NCBI GenBank assembly: GCA_018894105.1
Contig: CM032126.1
Coordinates: 4,057,001 to 4,121,000 of the forward strand
From: Jacaranda mimosifolia
Taxonomy: Eukaryota > Streptophyta > Magnoliopsida > Lamiales > Bignoniaceae
Length of the DNA stretch: 64,000 nucleotides
Reading direction: 5' to 3'
Shown: positions 1 through 12,019 of the stretch, one piece after another
Layout of the letters: every line of letters starts with the position of its first letter
Numbering within the stretch: position 1 is the stretch's first letter
Position numbers and translations under genes: made by a program
Notes under the pieces: model-generated
Told to the model about the DNA's origin: nothing
The model's database searches: none
What the model saw: the letters and a program-made list of their open reading frames with translations, nothing else

Positions 1-164
1 TTCCCCACGGCGAGTCGGATTCGGGAAGAACTTTCTCCCTATGAGGACGAGGATGAGGACAATTTAGTTCTTGAAATGCTAAACGGCCGTGGGCGGGGAT
101 CACAGTTCTTATCCTCATAAGTACCCATTACTCATTTAAATAATTAAATTATTATTTATATATA

Positions 165-195
<31 letters not shown>

Positions 196-552
196 CTGTT
201 TCATTTCATCCTTTGCATTTCATTCCCCAACGTTTGCGGCACCTCCACCTCTTTGGAGGAATTGATAAATTGTTATGTTTTTTTTGAAATTTATGTTTAT
301 GTATTATTTATCTTTTAATATTTTATTATAAAATATATTTAAATATCGTGTGTTATGTATTTATGTTTAACAATCTTTTAACTTTGAAAGTAATTTACAT
401 TTAATACTATTTTTATTTCTATTTTTTTTTATGAATTTGATAAATTTTTAAATCAAACCCGTAGGTACTCATGGGGAAGCGAGGACAGGGGTATTTTCAC
501 CTTGTAGGGGTGGGGGGCTATCCCCACCCCCGCCCTGCCCCATTGACACTCC
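1..552. other. Intergenic DNA with GC-rich transposon-like blocks
   Basis: No gene is visible. GC-rich blocks at about 1-120 and 465-552 stand out from the AT-rich surroundings. They contain runs such as 'ggggtggggggctatcccc' and 'ccccgccctgcccc', a style common at the ends of old plant DNA transposons. The first block may be the tail of an element whose start lies outside the window. The family cannot be named from the sequence alone. Confidence 0.35.
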
Positions 553-874
553 TAGTTTGATTATGTTTTTTGAGTGATTTTATTATATATTTTGTGAGAA
601 TAAATTATTGAAAAATGTGAAAGTTGTTTTTTTTTGTATGTTTGTTTATATTTTGAAAGAGGCATTATTTACTATAACAGTCAAATCAATATTTTTCTAT
701 TGAATTTTTGGGATGAAAATAAAATTGAATGATTTTTTTAATTTTAGAATAATAATAAAATATATATTATGTATATATATACTGAAAAATGTGCGTTTCA
801 AAAAAAAAATGAGGATATATTTTATTATATTTTTTTAAAATAATATTATTTTGGGAAAAACATAACCAAACACT
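553..874 (+). mobile_element. MITE with GTTTGGTTATG-type inverted ends
   Basis: The left end reads near 'gtttgattatgttttttgag' and the right end 'aacataaccaaacactcc', which form imperfect terminal inverted repeats. An inner block (about 640-770) with 'tgtttgtttatattttg' and 'cagtcaaatcaatat' also occurs in the elements at 4811, 8641 and 36791 and in the larger ones at 42030 and 50476. It has no coding capacity. It lies about 180 bases upstream of the putative TATA box of the A20/AN1 gene. No clean target duplication was resolved. Confidence 0.5.
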
Positions 875-1050
875 CCGTGAGTTTTTTGCTTATTTCCCTA
901 AACAAATAGAAATATGCCAAAAAAAAAAAAAAAGGGGGAAATCCAGACTGCCCACTGTTTTGATTGAATTGCCATATGAACAATTTCAGTTGCTTGTTTT
1001 GATTCTCCTTTTCTTATTACCTTTCTGGTTTTTGTCCCTTTCTACCGTCT

Positions 1051-1058
1051 TATATATA
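1051..1058 (+). promoter_or_regulatory. Putative TATA box of the A20/AN1 gene
   Basis: The octamer TATATATA lies about 120 bases before the start codon at 1178. A pyrimidine-rich leader with 'tctctcataatttcc' follows. Its position fits transcription starting around 1080-1090 and a leader of about 90-100 bases. Confidence 0.5.
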
Positions 1059-1177
1059 CATATTAGAGAGAGATTTCTCCCCATCCGCCATCCCTACACA
1101 TAAGAATCTCGAAATCCTTTCCTTCGTTTTCTCTCATAATTTCCTTTGGATCTGTGAGCAGTTTTTTTCCCCTTCAC

Positions 1178-1645
1178 ATGGCGGAAAAGCATGGATTTCA
1201 GGCCCCAGAAGGGCACCGCTTGTGCGTGAATAATTGCGGGTTTTTCGGCAGCGCCACGACGCAAAATATGTGCTCCAAATGTTATAGGGACGTTTGCCTC
1301 AAAAAATTAGGCAGCGATTCTCTTATGTTTTCAAATCATTCGGCGGCGATGGCGGCGGCGGCGCAGCCGAGTACTTCGGTGGTTTCCTCGCCGGATAGGT
1401 CTGCGGCTCCGGCGGTTGTGTCGGAGGTGGTCGCTCAGGCTCAGGTGCAGGCGCCGGGCAGGTGCTTTGCGTGCCGGAAGAAGGTGGGATTGACGGGGTT
1501 CAGGTGCAGGTGCGGGACCACTTTCTGTGGGACCCACCGATACCCTGAAAACCACGGCTGCCGCTTTGATTTCAAGGCGGTGGGGAGGGAAGCCATTGCC
1601 AAGGCTAATCCTGTGATCAAAGCCGACAAATTAGCGAAGATATGA
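1178..1645 (+). CDS. A20/AN1 zinc-finger stress-associated protein (SAP)
   Basis: An intronless gene for a 155-residue protein. It begins at the ATG of MAEKHGF; the frame stays open upstream but has no earlier ATG. An N-terminal A20 finger (about residues 12-36) has spacing C-x3-C-x11-C-x2-C (CVNNC ... CSKC). A C-terminal AN1 finger (about 95-127) has C-x2-C-x10-C-x1-C-x4-C-x2-H-x5-H-x1-C. The linker is rich in Ala, Ser and Val. Intronless A20/AN1 proteins of 150-180 residues are the plant SAP family. They are linked to abiotic-stress responses, and some bind ubiquitin or act as E3 ligases through the fingers. All zinc ligands are present, so the gene looks intact. The exact SAP number cannot be assigned. 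Confidence 0.95.
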   Translation: MAEKHGFQAPEGHRLCVNNCGFFGSATTQNMCSKCYRDVCLKKLGSDSLMFSNHSAAMAAAAQPSTSVVSSPDRSAAPAVVSEVVAQAQVQAPGRCFACRKKVGLTGFRCRCGTTFCGTHRYPENHGCRFDFKAVGREAIAKANPVIKADKLAKI

Positions 1646-1918
1646 TTCCAGACGTTGGCTTTTCTGACTTTTTTCCTTTTTTTCCTGGATGATGTGTATA
1701 TAAATTTGATGGAATAAATGTTTATTTTCTTTATGTAATATTGTAATGCTTATATATATTTCATTAATTCATGTGAATATGATATTTGACAAAATGAAGT
1801 TTCAATTTCTAACCCAAAAAAAGTTATTTTCATCATTTGCACATACCAATATTTGTATTTAATGGATGAAATTAACAAAGAAAATACTGTTTTTCTTGGG
1901 TATCAAATATAATATAAA

Positions 1919-2288
1919 TTAGGATACAAACAAATCAAGTCAGCTTGTGAGCCTGACGAGCTAACTCAAAAAGTGTTTGAACTCGAGTCAAATAATTTTT
2001 GTTTATAAGTTCGCAAGCCTGTATTTTTTTTGAAATATAATATTTATATATAAAAACTATAATAATACATTAAATTTTTATATATTATAAAATAATTTAT
2101 ATTTTGAACTCGAGCTCGGAGTTCATAACTTCGTTAGAAGGCCGAGTATAACGAATCGAGCCAAGCCGACCCAAGCCCAACCTTGGCTAGAGCTTCAATT
2201 TCATGAGTTCGTCAAACTCGAGCTCCCTTTATTTGATTTGAGCTCGAAAAAATAATCAAAACTCAACTCGACTCGTTTGCATTCCTAA
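1919..2288. mobile_element. Fold-back MITE with TTAGGAxxCAAAC ends
   Basis: The left end 'ttaggatacaaacaaatcaa' matches the reverse complement of the right end 'actcgtttgcattcctaa'. The interior is rich in 'gagctcgag' and 'gactcg' type words on both arms and has no reading frame. Sequence of similar style recurs near 44030-44110 and in its duplicate near 52480-52560. It is a short non-autonomous DNA transposon; the superfamily is not certain. Confidence 0.45.
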
Positions 2289-4810
2289 TATATATATATA
2301 TATATACTAAAAATAGTAATAATAAAATATTGTTTGTATTTCAACTAATTTTATAAATTCAGTGACAAGGATTTATTTTTATTATAACATATTTTTTAAC
2401 TTAGTAATACTGAATTAATGATTATTTATTTGTATCTAAGAAGACACTTAGGTTATTCTATTTTTGTTTCCGAAAATAAAGATAAATCTATTTTTTTATT
2501 TTAAAATTTCTCAAACGTACTCAAATAACTCCAAAGCATCCCAAAACACACTTTCTCTTATTTTCTGAAACAGACATTATACAAATGTTTAGTTACCAAT
2601 TAGATACATACATAAATTTATAAAGTCAAATATTTTCTTACTAATTAGATAAATAAAAAAAAAAAATTTGACACAGTCTTTGATGAAAGAAAGAGAACAA
2701 ACAATAAAAGAATTAGAACAATTATGATTTGTGATGCAAGTATTACTTTATCGGAGTAATCTACGGTGCAATTTTGATTGTATATACCTCATATGAAGGA
2801 TGTACAAATGTACTAAATATAAGCCGTTTGATTTAAAATGTAAAATTATAACTTTTCATTTTAATGATTAGTTGGCAACATAATAAGTACATTTAACTTG
2901 CTACCTGTAAGACCAGTTGATGGTTAATTCTGATTGTATATTAATAATTTATTGTACTAAAAAAGTGTCTACCAATAATAAAATTTTTATTATTAAAAAC
3001 TTATTTAATTAAACTAAATTGAAAAATTACCTTTTTAGTTATATGATATAACTGTGCGTGCACTATTAATCTCAAATTTATGATATTGAATATTTGTAGT
3101 CCAAATTCTATAACTTTTTAAACATTTTTTATTCTCCGTCCAATTTTCAGTTAAAAGCTTGACGGAAATTATTACCTATTTATGAACAAAGAAACTAAAA
3201 TTTGATCTATTTATAAAAAAACCTCACAAAATGTGAAACATCTATTTAACCCTCACTAAAAAAAAAAAAAAAAAATTAAATACCACAAAATATTTTTTAA
3301 AATGATATATATTTACATATACATGAATACATATATACACACATCTGTATTATACATATAAATATATATCTATATATAAATATATCTATCTATATAAATC
3401 CCATCCCCATTCCTAAGACCAACTTTGCCCAAATCCGATTGCCATGACCGGCGGCCAGATCTGGCCATGGTCGGGCAGTTGTTGACTGGCAAGGAATGGA
3501 GGGGGGGCGAGAGTAATGGGACATGGGGTTGTGGGAGATTTGCGGTTGGGGGGTGGGGCAGAAGATCAAAAGAAGATGAACGGTGTGGTGGTTTTTTTTT
3601 TTTTAATTAATTAATTAATATTTAATTTAATCAAATTATTTTGAATATATTTATATTTTTATATAGTGTTAGTATTAATCCAATTTTTTTTAAAACTTAT
3701 TTAAAATGATTAAATGGTTAAATTGCTTATTTAAAATTAAATTATATTGTTAGGATGATAGTTTTAGATTTTATATTTATTATTAAATTTTTTACTTTAA
3801 TTAATAAATAAAGATAATTATATTTAACTATATTATTTTAAATATTATTTATTATTTTAATATTGTAAATATATAATTCAAAATTATGAAGTTATGTTAT
3901 TTAATACAACAATTTTTTTAAAAAAATATTTTTTAATTATTATTTTTAAATATTTACCACGCATTTAATGTACTAAAAATATGAACCAACAACTTGGTTG
4001 TAAAATTAATAGTAACATGTTGTATTAATGATACCTCACATGAGGTAAATACAAGCATACCTCACCATAGATATGTCCTACTTTATTAGATCCGAAGATT
4101 TTTTCTTAACCTAACTACAAGTCTACAACAAGGATGGAACTAACGCTTATTGAAAGAGAAAATGTAGAACCTAAAAGAAAAAGAACATAGGAATTTATAG
4201 TCTTAAAATCGAGTTGGACATTTAATTAATCAACATCTCTTTTTTATTGACTTTCTGTTTTCTTTAGCCCGCAGGAAGTCAAATTCACGTCGATCTTCAA
4301 GTTAGTGAAGTTATTACAATACAATTTGCTTTACTCTAAATAAATTTAAATATATTATTGTATTTCGATATAAACTTTACTCAATATTTAAAATAAAACA
4401 TTTTCCTCGAACTTGCTCTTCAAAATATTTTTCCTCAAGTACCTTTTAATTACTCAAAATAAAATCGAACGTTGCCATGCGCTTTCTTCCGAAATTTGAA
4501 AGTTAAAAGAATCGAATATGAACTTGGGCCAACAGTTGAGGTGGGCTAGCGGCTAGCCCTATCCCTAATTTGCAGGCCTTCTTTTATTTCTTCTGGACTC
4601 TTAACCTTAAATGGAATCGAACTGAGCCATACTAGAAACTCAACATTCAATGAAATTATTAAAATTTTATTGTAGATAGCTTTTTTAAAAAAGGCCGGAC
4701 TTAGGGATATTTGCAAAAACTATTTTAAAATGATTCACGTTTTGGATTAAATCAAATCAAATTTGGGTTGACAATTTCTATTTTTTATTTTCTAAAAGTT
4801 AAACAAAAAA
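2289..4810. other. AT-rich intergenic DNA
   Basis: No supported gene. A simple TA run occurs near 2288-2306, with several A or T homopolymers elsewhere. A 180-base G-rich island (about 3420-3600) contains a 61-codon open frame with no recognisable protein, and is probably a transposon remnant. From 3600 to 4000 the sequence is almost pure A/T. Nothing else was recognised. Confidence 0.6.
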
Positions 4811-5142
4811 GGCTGTTCTTTTGGCTTTTGGGTGAATTGCAGAAAATATTTAGGGAGAATGGATTTTTGAGAAAGACCATGTGTTTCTTTTTATTTTGGG
4901 AAAACGTGAAAAATAAATTGAGAATGAGTTGTTTGTTCTTTTGTGTTTTGGGGGGAATTGAAACTTTACCGTTGACATCAAATCAGTGATTTTTTGGTTG
5001 GATTTGTAGGGTGAAAGTGATATATATATATATATATATATATTTGTAGAGTGTTTTGTAAATGAGTTGAAGAACATGTACCTATTTTTTAATTGTTTTG
5101 AGAGACTGAAATTTTTTTAAGAAAAATCAAAAGAACATAGCC
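4811..5142 (+). mobile_element. MITE with GGCTgTTCTTTTG inverted ends
   Basis: The left end 'ggctgttcttttggctttt' pairs with the right end 'aaaatcaaaagaacatagcc'. The interior shares the 'ttttggggggaattgaaact...gttgacatcaaat' block with the elements at 8641 and, in inverse orientation, 36791, 43430-43650 and 46560-46759. It also contains a TA microsatellite (about 5020-5043). It has no coding capacity. Confidence 0.55.
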
Positions 5143-5933
5143 TTAGAATTTAGAAGTATATCCTCCCTCAACTTCAGCAGTTCTTTTTTCTCAAAAAAAA
5201 AAAAAAAAACTAATTACAAACATTCTCTATATTATTTTTTCCAACTAACTTTTTTAATAAATTCTTTTCATTATTTTTTTTATAAAGAACGTTACACGAA
5301 ATTTATCATTTTAATAAATTAATATTATTTTATTCTTAAATTAAGTAAGTTAATATTATCTTATTTTTAAATTAAATAAATTAAAATATATAATCAAACG
5401 CGCATAATTCTTTTCACTATTTCAACAACACAAACTATTGCAAACATTCTTTAATTATAAAATGAAGGACATAAAGTTTCAAGAGATTAAGGTTGGTGTC
5501 CGAGGATTCTTTGCCCGAATCGGACAACTGTACCCCACAAATACAATTATATATCCCAGTGCCAAGATAATCAAGGCATTGATTATGTTGGAGGAAAGGT
5601 AGACATTACAAACAAAAAGTTTATCATGCTTTGAAATCTAATCACGATTTTTAGAAACTAATGATTCCTTCTTAAATATTCCCTGTTTCATGCACATATA
5701 TTGGGACAGTTCAGAATCAATTTCATCATATTTTTAAGTTACAATTTGTAGAAATGTCCTTAATATGTTGATATAATGACTTTAAAGGCCAAAGTTTGCG
5801 TCTTCTTAAGTGGGTCTAATTTCGATATGATTCAAATTGAAGAATATCATTAGTTTTGGGCGCTGGTCTAAAGCATATCCAGGTTCTAAGAGTCGGTCAT
5901 CTTGCTCTATACAAGAGTTTACCTTTACAATCA
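5143..5933. other. AT-rich intergenic DNA
   Basis: Poly-A and poly-T tracts and AT-rich spacer. The short open frames on either strand have no protein-like features. Nothing recognised. Confidence 0.5.
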
Positions 5934-6868
5934 TTTGGTATGATGGTACGTGGGAATCACGTGAGAATGGAATGGACATTCCCGAATTCATTCCCTAATA
6001 CTTGATTAATATAATTTAGGAACAGAAGTCCTCATTCCCATGGGAATGCTTAATTCCCAAATGTATAGGATAGTCATTCCTTTCATCTCCCTTGGGTTTA
6101 ACTAATCCCAATATATTGGGAGTATATATTTTTTTTTGTTTGACAAAATTATCCTCCAATTTAAAAAAAAAAAAAAGATATGATAAGTCTTAACAAATCC
6201 CAATATATCACGTTTCTCAATTATATTTTGATTCTCTTTTATATCTTCCATCATGCTTATCTGTATTCACGAATAACTTTATTCTCTTTCAAATCACTCA
6301 CGTTGTTCAAATATTTTTCAATTTCTTTGTCTAAACATGTTGATCAAATAATTACGATGAGATAATGGATGCTCCATCAAATAATTACTAGAACCATTTT
6401 TCTGATATTGTTCCAATACTTGTTTGAATACATAAAATAATTTTCAAGATAGCAATTGATTGTGAAGAAAAAAATGTATTTTAAGAGAAATAAATACATT
6501 AATTAATTAATGAACTATTTTGTATATTCAAGTACTAAAATTATTTGATTGTGAAGAAAAAAGTGTATTTAAGAGAAATAGTGTATCTAATTTTGACTAG
6601 AATATTTAATATGATACATAAAAGAATTTTTGTGAACAAATATTTTTATTCTAATAAAATTTCATAAAAAGGTAAATTGGTCATACAAAATAATTTCATT
6701 TCATTCCTATCAATCATACCAATTATGGGATTGAAATCAAGCAAAGAATGAGGATTTTATTCCTTTCTCGTTTCTTGTGCACACCGATTATAAGATAACT
6801 ATTACTAACATCATTTTTTTCCCCATATTCATTCCATTCCTACATATTTCCATTCAAGCATACCAACC
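5934..6868. mobile_element. DNA transposon remnant, TTTGGTATG inverted ends
   Basis: The left end begins 'tttggtatgatgg' and the right end closes with 'caagcataccaac'. Both ends carry 'gaatggaat' or 'attccattcc' words, consistent with terminal inverted repeats. The middle holds a diverged direct repeat ('gattgtgaagaaaaaa..tgtatttt.aagagaaat' at about 6459 and 6547). There is no transposase. The target duplication is unresolved, so the exact limits are approximate. Confidence 0.4.
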
Positions 6869-7540
6869 ACTACCTTATACTCGTGCAGATCAAGATCAAG
6901 TCAGATCATTAAGACCTCGAGCATCAAGCTTGACCAGATTTTATCTGGAGATTTTAACTTGGAATGCCTCTTAACAAACTCCATATCGAATATAGATATC
7001 TATATGATTCATTTAAAAGGTGTGCCACATGAAGAAAATTCTACAATATAAAAGAAGAAAATATCAGAAAGATATACGTAATTCTGATCAAGTGACCATC
7101 AGATGAAAATCTATCCGGTTTGGAAGATCCAACTAGAAGAAGGCACGGCCGAAGGAGTTCTCAATTTTGTGGGTCCCAATTATGATCAATGCCTCTGATT
7201 AAACTACATATGTAAGCTCACGTGTAGGTTCAATGCACTTCGCTGCCATAATTTAATCCCATCATTTTCCCTTGCAGGGATTTGATGTAATAATGTGAAA
7301 TGATTAGAAACTAAAGGCTCACTTTGTGCCCCAAAATATAAGAAGTCCTCACATGTAACAATAATACCCATTGAATTTTTCAGGGTTGAATTATGGGTAG
7401 TGATAATTATATCTCAACCCACCCTATGTATTATGTGCTACTTGCAACTTGCAAGTGATGGCATAATTTTGTCACTAATATGGTAGATTAATTAAATGGG
7501 CAAAAAAGTCTTTTTCTTTTTTAATGCATTAAATTCTCCT
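6869..7540. other. Intergenic DNA
   Basis: Unique-looking AT-rich spacer with mixed base composition around 6880-7270. No open frame resembles a protein and no element ends were recognised. Confidence 0.4.
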
Positions 7541-7975
7541 CAAAATGAAAAATGAAAGTTATAACTATTTACACCATTTTCTCAAATATTTTTATTTTTA
7601 AAACATTATTTTATATATTCTCTCTCCATTTTCACTTTATTTCAACCCCTATTACTACCTATATCTACTTTTTTATCTTTTCAATACTTCTCGACCATCA
7701 TTCACCACAAAAATATTATTTTATATTAATTTTCAAATAAATACATATCACATCATTAATTTAAATTCAAATTCAAATTCAAATTATTTCTTCCTTTTTA
7801 ATACAAAAAATCCAACATCCAAATACAATTCATTTTCACACCTATATAAACATATAATTTTAAATAACTCATCCAAATACAACTCATTTTTAAAAACACT
7901 TTTTCTAACTAACTTTTTTCTATGCATTTTCACTAGAAAATGAAAATAACCTCAGAAAATGAAACCAAACAGGCT
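7541..7975 (-). mobile_element. MITE of the 'TTTGGTTTCATTTTC' family, copy A
   Basis: The right end reads 'gaaaatgaaaccaaacaggc'. The element is the reverse-orientation relative of 40951-41433: both contain 'ctagtgaaaatgcatag' or its complement, a block on the theme 'ttaaattcaaattcaaatt', and 'gttagttagaaaaa' or its complement. It is non-coding. The left end is weaker than the right, so it may be slightly truncated. Confidence 0.55.
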
Positions 7976-8421
7976 CTAAGTCAATCTGCATTTTTATGTT
8001 TTGACAATAAATTATAATTTGTATGTTTTTTAAAATTAATTTTTTCTTTATATATAAAAAAGTACTGGTGAAAACCGCGTGCTTGGATCGCAGGTGAAGC
8101 CAAAACAGCCCCAAGCACATAGAAATTTGAGAGAAGCCAACTTTTGCTTAAAGGGTGACTAAAAATGGCTGCGAAAAAAGCGAAAAACAACTTAAGAGAG
8201 CTCACGAGAGACAAGGCCATTATTATTAGCCTTCACCATCATTTGGATTTCCTTTTTTTCCAGACCAAATTAATAACAAAAGAAGAATCTCATCAACTTA
8301 CCTAATTATAAACTCTTTCTTTGTAAGAGGGCAATGCACTTTTAATTGTTCCATTGGATTGGATTGGGACCAGCTCTTGTTCCATGTTTTTTAATATATA
8401 GAAACTAATTTGGTTGGAAGG

Positions 8422-8538
8422 TTTTATTTTATTTATTTATTTATACATACGCACGCACATTAGGAGTTGTTCGGCTTCGAACTCCTTACATGTCACATTA
8501 TGTGGGAGACCTATGCTATTGGGCCACAAACTACTAGG
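8422..8538 (-). mobile_element. tRNA-type SINE, 17-bp target duplication
   Basis: The element is flanked by the perfect direct repeat 'ctaatttggttggaagg' (8405-8421 and 8539-8555). Read on the minus strand it has a box-A-like word ('tggcccaatagcataggtc' region), a box-B-like 'aaggagttcgaagcc', and ends in a TAAATAAATAAA-type tail. It belongs to the same family as the copies at 37449, 35817, 30352 and 12298. SINEs are transcribed by RNA polymerase III and moved by LINE enzymes. Confidence 0.75.
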
Positions 8539-8640
8539 CTAATTTGGTTGGAAGGGTAAGACGACAACATATACTAAAAGGTGGTTTTCTTTGTTAATTA
8601 AATTTATTATTCTTAATTACCATTTCAAAATTTATGGCAG

Positions 8641-9083
8641 CGTTTGGGTATGAATTATGTGTTTTGGATTATGTATTTTGGGAAAATGAGTTTTGGGAGT
8701 GGGGTTGGGGAATGTGAAATTTGTATTGGAGAATGTGATGTATGTTTGTTTATATTTTGGGAATAATAAGAAAATTATTTTGGAGAAATTTGGTATGTTT
8801 GTTTATGTTTTGGGAGGAGACAAATTCTACTGTTGCAGTCAAATTAATGCCTTTTTGTTGGGTTTTTGGGGTGACAATGGAATTGAGTGATTTTTTTATT
8901 GTTAGAATAATAATAAAATATGTATAATATATATATAATATGTATGTATATATTGAAAAATTGAGGAGTTTTGGGGATAATGAAAAATAGAATGGGGTAT
9001 TTTGGGAAATTTTATTTGGCATTTTGAAGGGAAAACTTTTGTATGTTTGGTTACATTTTGGGGAAACAACAAACATAGCCTAT
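8641..9083 (+). mobile_element. MITE of the 'TTTGTCTCCTCCCAAAA' group
   Basis: This element contains the full inner block shared by the group: 'tgttttgggaggagacaaa', then 'gttgcagtcaaattaat', then 'gggtttttggggtgacaatgg', then an 'aataataataaaatatgt' run. The right end 'acaaacatagcc' resembles that of the 4811 element. It has no transposase. The limits are approximate because the left inverted repeat is degenerate. Confidence 0.5.
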
Positions 9084-9900
9084 GTTTTTTAATGAATTGG
9101 GTGCGACTCATTTATGATATGTTCGTAAAACTATGATACTATATTATGAACTCTAGATATGAAAGGTTTATGTCAACATCTTACATAATAAAAAAGTACA
9201 TTTTCTATTATGCTGAAAAATTCAAGGTCGACTTTGTAAAATTTTAAAGAATTTTTTGTTAGGACACTTCTAGCAATGTTGAATTCTTTCTTTAATTTGA
9301 AATTAGATTCATTATCTTATATTAAAACAGTGTAAGATCTTCTTGATACAACCCGATATACCTTTGACTAACTTTGATAATTAATACATGTTGGATAATC
9401 TCATATCAAAGGGTTACTAATTAATTAATTGAAAATTTTAAACATTCTTATTAATTTTCTAAAATATTTAAAAGAATTTTGAACTTATCAATTTGTGACG
9501 TGAATAAATATCATTAAATACGATATAGATGTACGCATAAATCCATAATAAAACCTAAAACTCTGAATTAGGTCTAGTGACCCTAATTAATAAGAAATTT
9601 CCACTGTAATTTTGGGAGCCAAATTTATTGTGCCAAAAGGCTATAGCCAAAAATGCAAAATGAAAATTACTTGAAGAACATATAAACGAGGTCAAGGCCA
9701 CCAAAAAGGAGTGGACAAATTTACTGCCGATGCACCCATTCACATAAATAATTATATATACTTGCCGAACTTTGATGTTTCATGTTGGTGCACTCATAAC
9801 CCTGGAGGTTGGCCCAACTCACCCTATCCCTCAACATTATTTCAAATTTACCCTTAATAATATGCCCAAAGAAAAAATGCTCACTTTATGATACTAGCCA

Positions 9901-9945
<45 letters not shown>

Positions 9946-11340
9946 TATTACTATTATGGGGCACTCTGTCAGATAACTTGAGCGCTCAGTCGTCATTTTA
10001 TTTTTCATCAATAGTTCATGGATACAAATATCAAACCAATAAAATTTCAGTGTCTTAATGTAATGTAAAAGTCAAGCGGTTAATTGAACAAATCGAAATA
10101 TTGTATAATTTTGAGTTCAATTGGCCCAAATGAGTAATTAGGAAAACACAAGGGAGTTTAGAGTTTTATAAATGATATATATATATATATTTAATTTATA
10201 CACCAGTACATTTGAAGTCCTGTAGATTCGAACCCTCCAAACTCACACTATATGTGTGAAGATTGGGTTTTGTAAGAAATATTGACTATACACTTTTGCT
10301 TCGTTATAATATAAATTTTTTCTATATCTTGTCCATGAACGTAGGTACAGCTGAATCATGTTAAATTCTGACATTAAATTCTTTTTCTCTCTTTTCTTTA
10401 CGTGATTGTGTGTGCATATATGTTTTCTCATGTACCCGTTACTTGTCAAATAAAATTATTAAAATATTTTTATATTATATAATTAAATTTTAATTCATTT
10501 TTTTAGATATATTTTAATGACATCCAATGACTTGTATTTGATTGTTTATGAAAGATTTTCTAGTATGATTTGTGTTTACATATTTGTATAGAGATCAAGT
10601 AGCATCGTAGGTTGCTCCATCAGAAATTAATTTGAAAGATTTTGTTGAAATGACTAAAATTTTAGTGCAAAAAGTGCTTCTTTAATTTTACCTTATATTG
10701 TTGTTTTATTTTTAATATTTTTCAATTTTAATTGTAAGAACTTTGAATTTTAAACTTTATTTGCATGAATATTTATTTTACTAAGACATTTTTATGATTT
10801 AGTGATTTTTTTTATTATAAATTTATATGAAAAGCCTTTTTTTTTTTAATTTAAATTAAAGGGCACCCATAAAATATAAATAAAAAGTTGGCACGGAATG
10901 AACACCCACCATAGCGATAGAGCTGGGGTGAAGAGGGTCGAGGGTGTTTTGAATTTATTCCATTTTATGCGACGTCTTTCATTCCAATTAATAAATACAT
11001 ATAAAATATATTTAATTTTAAATTAATTATTTTTATAAAAAATATTTAACACAATTAATATTTATTTATAAAATAAAATATATAATAAAATAGATGATTC
11101 AAATCGGATTAGGTGGCATTATAGAACCCGAACATCCTACGGGCATGGAGGAGCGAAATACCAAGAATACCCATGCCAGCACCGCACTAGCCGTATTCCC
11201 ACGAGGCCAAATCCCAGAACGAACCCATCATGATAATCATTAAATCATGTTAAAATATTAAATTATGGAAGAAGAACCATTAGATCCTTCCATGCTTACA
11301 CATTGGACTCATTCTCTATCTCTTCTGCATGCTTAGATTC
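9084..11340. other. AT-rich intergenic DNA with transposon scraps
   Basis: No gene is supported. A GC-richer block at about 11105-11235 ('catggaggagcgaaatacc', 'cgtattcccacgaggcc') looks like the end of a degenerate DNA transposon. A SINE-like 'gtagattcgaaccctcc' occurs at about 10223-10239 but lacks a complete element. The rest is featureless. Confidence 0.5.
9901..9957. repeat. (ATT)n microsatellite
   Basis: About 19 tandem TAT/ATT triplets, the last few interrupted by ACT. A simple sequence repeat, likely polymorphic. Confidence 0.95.
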
Positions 11341-11353
11341 TCCATTTTTGCCC

Positions 11354-11362
11354 TATATATAT
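11354..11362 (+). promoter_or_regulatory. Putative TATA box of the LITTLE ZIPPER gene
   Basis: A TATATATAT stretch lies about 415 bases before the start codon at 11777. The intervening sequence is pyrimidine-rich and contains possible splice acceptors ('gtattgcag' near 11613-11621, 'tttgacag' near 11767-11774). The leader is therefore probably long and may be spliced. Confidence 0.4.
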
Positions 11363-11776
11363 TCACATTCTCTGGCACTTCATGCCACTAGATCAACCTC
11401 ACTTCTCTAAAAAATTAGTCTCTTACTCTTTTTACTTGCAATTCCAGAAGAAGCTGTGAAGAAAAGTTCATCACTATATCTTCTTACTCTTCTGTACAAA
11501 TTACAGGCAATCTTAGCTGAGTCTCTCTTTTCTCCGCAAAAGCCTTAATTCTACATTTTTCTGTAACTTCTGTTTTTTATGACCTTCTTCTTGGACACAT
11601 TCTAATTGTCTGTATTGCAGTGGACCAGTGAAAGATTAATCCTTCTCAAAATTGAGTGAAGATTAGGACAACCTTATATTCTATGTGCCCTCTGTTTTAA
11701 ATTTACAGAAAGATTTGCCGTCTAACAATCCCCTGTTATTTTCCTGACATTCTTGGAAATCGTTGGTTTGACAGGA

Positions 11777-12019
11777 ATGGAAAAGCTGAACTCAAAGCTG
11801 TACTTGGAGAACTGCTCCATTATGCAGGAGAACGAGAAGCTGAGGAAGAAGGCGGAGCTTCTGGACCAAGAGAATCAGGCCCTTCTCAATCAGCTGAAGC
11901 GGAGCCTCGCCGACGCCCCGGCGGCAGCGGCGGACGGAAGTTCCATTTCTGATCTCAACCTGACCACCTCTTCCAAAGCGGCCAAGTCCAAAGATAAATC
12001 CAAATCTAGCAAGAAGTGA
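11777..12019 (+). CDS. ZPR3-like: LITTLE ZIPPER (ZPR) microprotein
   Basis: An 80-residue protein starting at MEKLNSKLYLENC. The first 41 residues form a leucine-zipper coiled coil (LNSKLYLENC ... NQALLNQLK) with Leu/Ile/Met at heptad spacing. An Ala/Ser/Lys-rich tail follows. The opening MEKLNSKLYL matches the ZPR3/ZPR4 group of Arabidopsis. ZPR proteins have no DNA-binding domain. They pair with the zipper of class III HD-ZIP factors (REVOLUTA, PHABULOSA) and block DNA binding, forming a feedback loop in meristem and leaf polarity. The frame runs open slightly upstream but with no ATG; the chosen ATG fits the family. The gene is intact. Confidence 0.9.
   Translation: MEKLNSKLYLENCSIMQENEKLRKKAELLDQENQALLNQLKRSLADAPAAAADGSSISDLNLTTSSKAAKSKDKSKSSKK

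Noticed and set aside
3425..3610. G-rich 61-codon frame
   Set aside because: No homology recognised; it ends in a poly-T tract and probably lies in a transposon remnant.
7981..8220. Minus-strand 79-codon frame with a hydrophobic start (MALSLVSSLKLFFAFF)
   Set aside because: It looks like a signal peptide at first, but the rest is Lys/Asn/Ile-rich read-through of AT-rich DNA. It matches no protein I know and has no promoter-like context.
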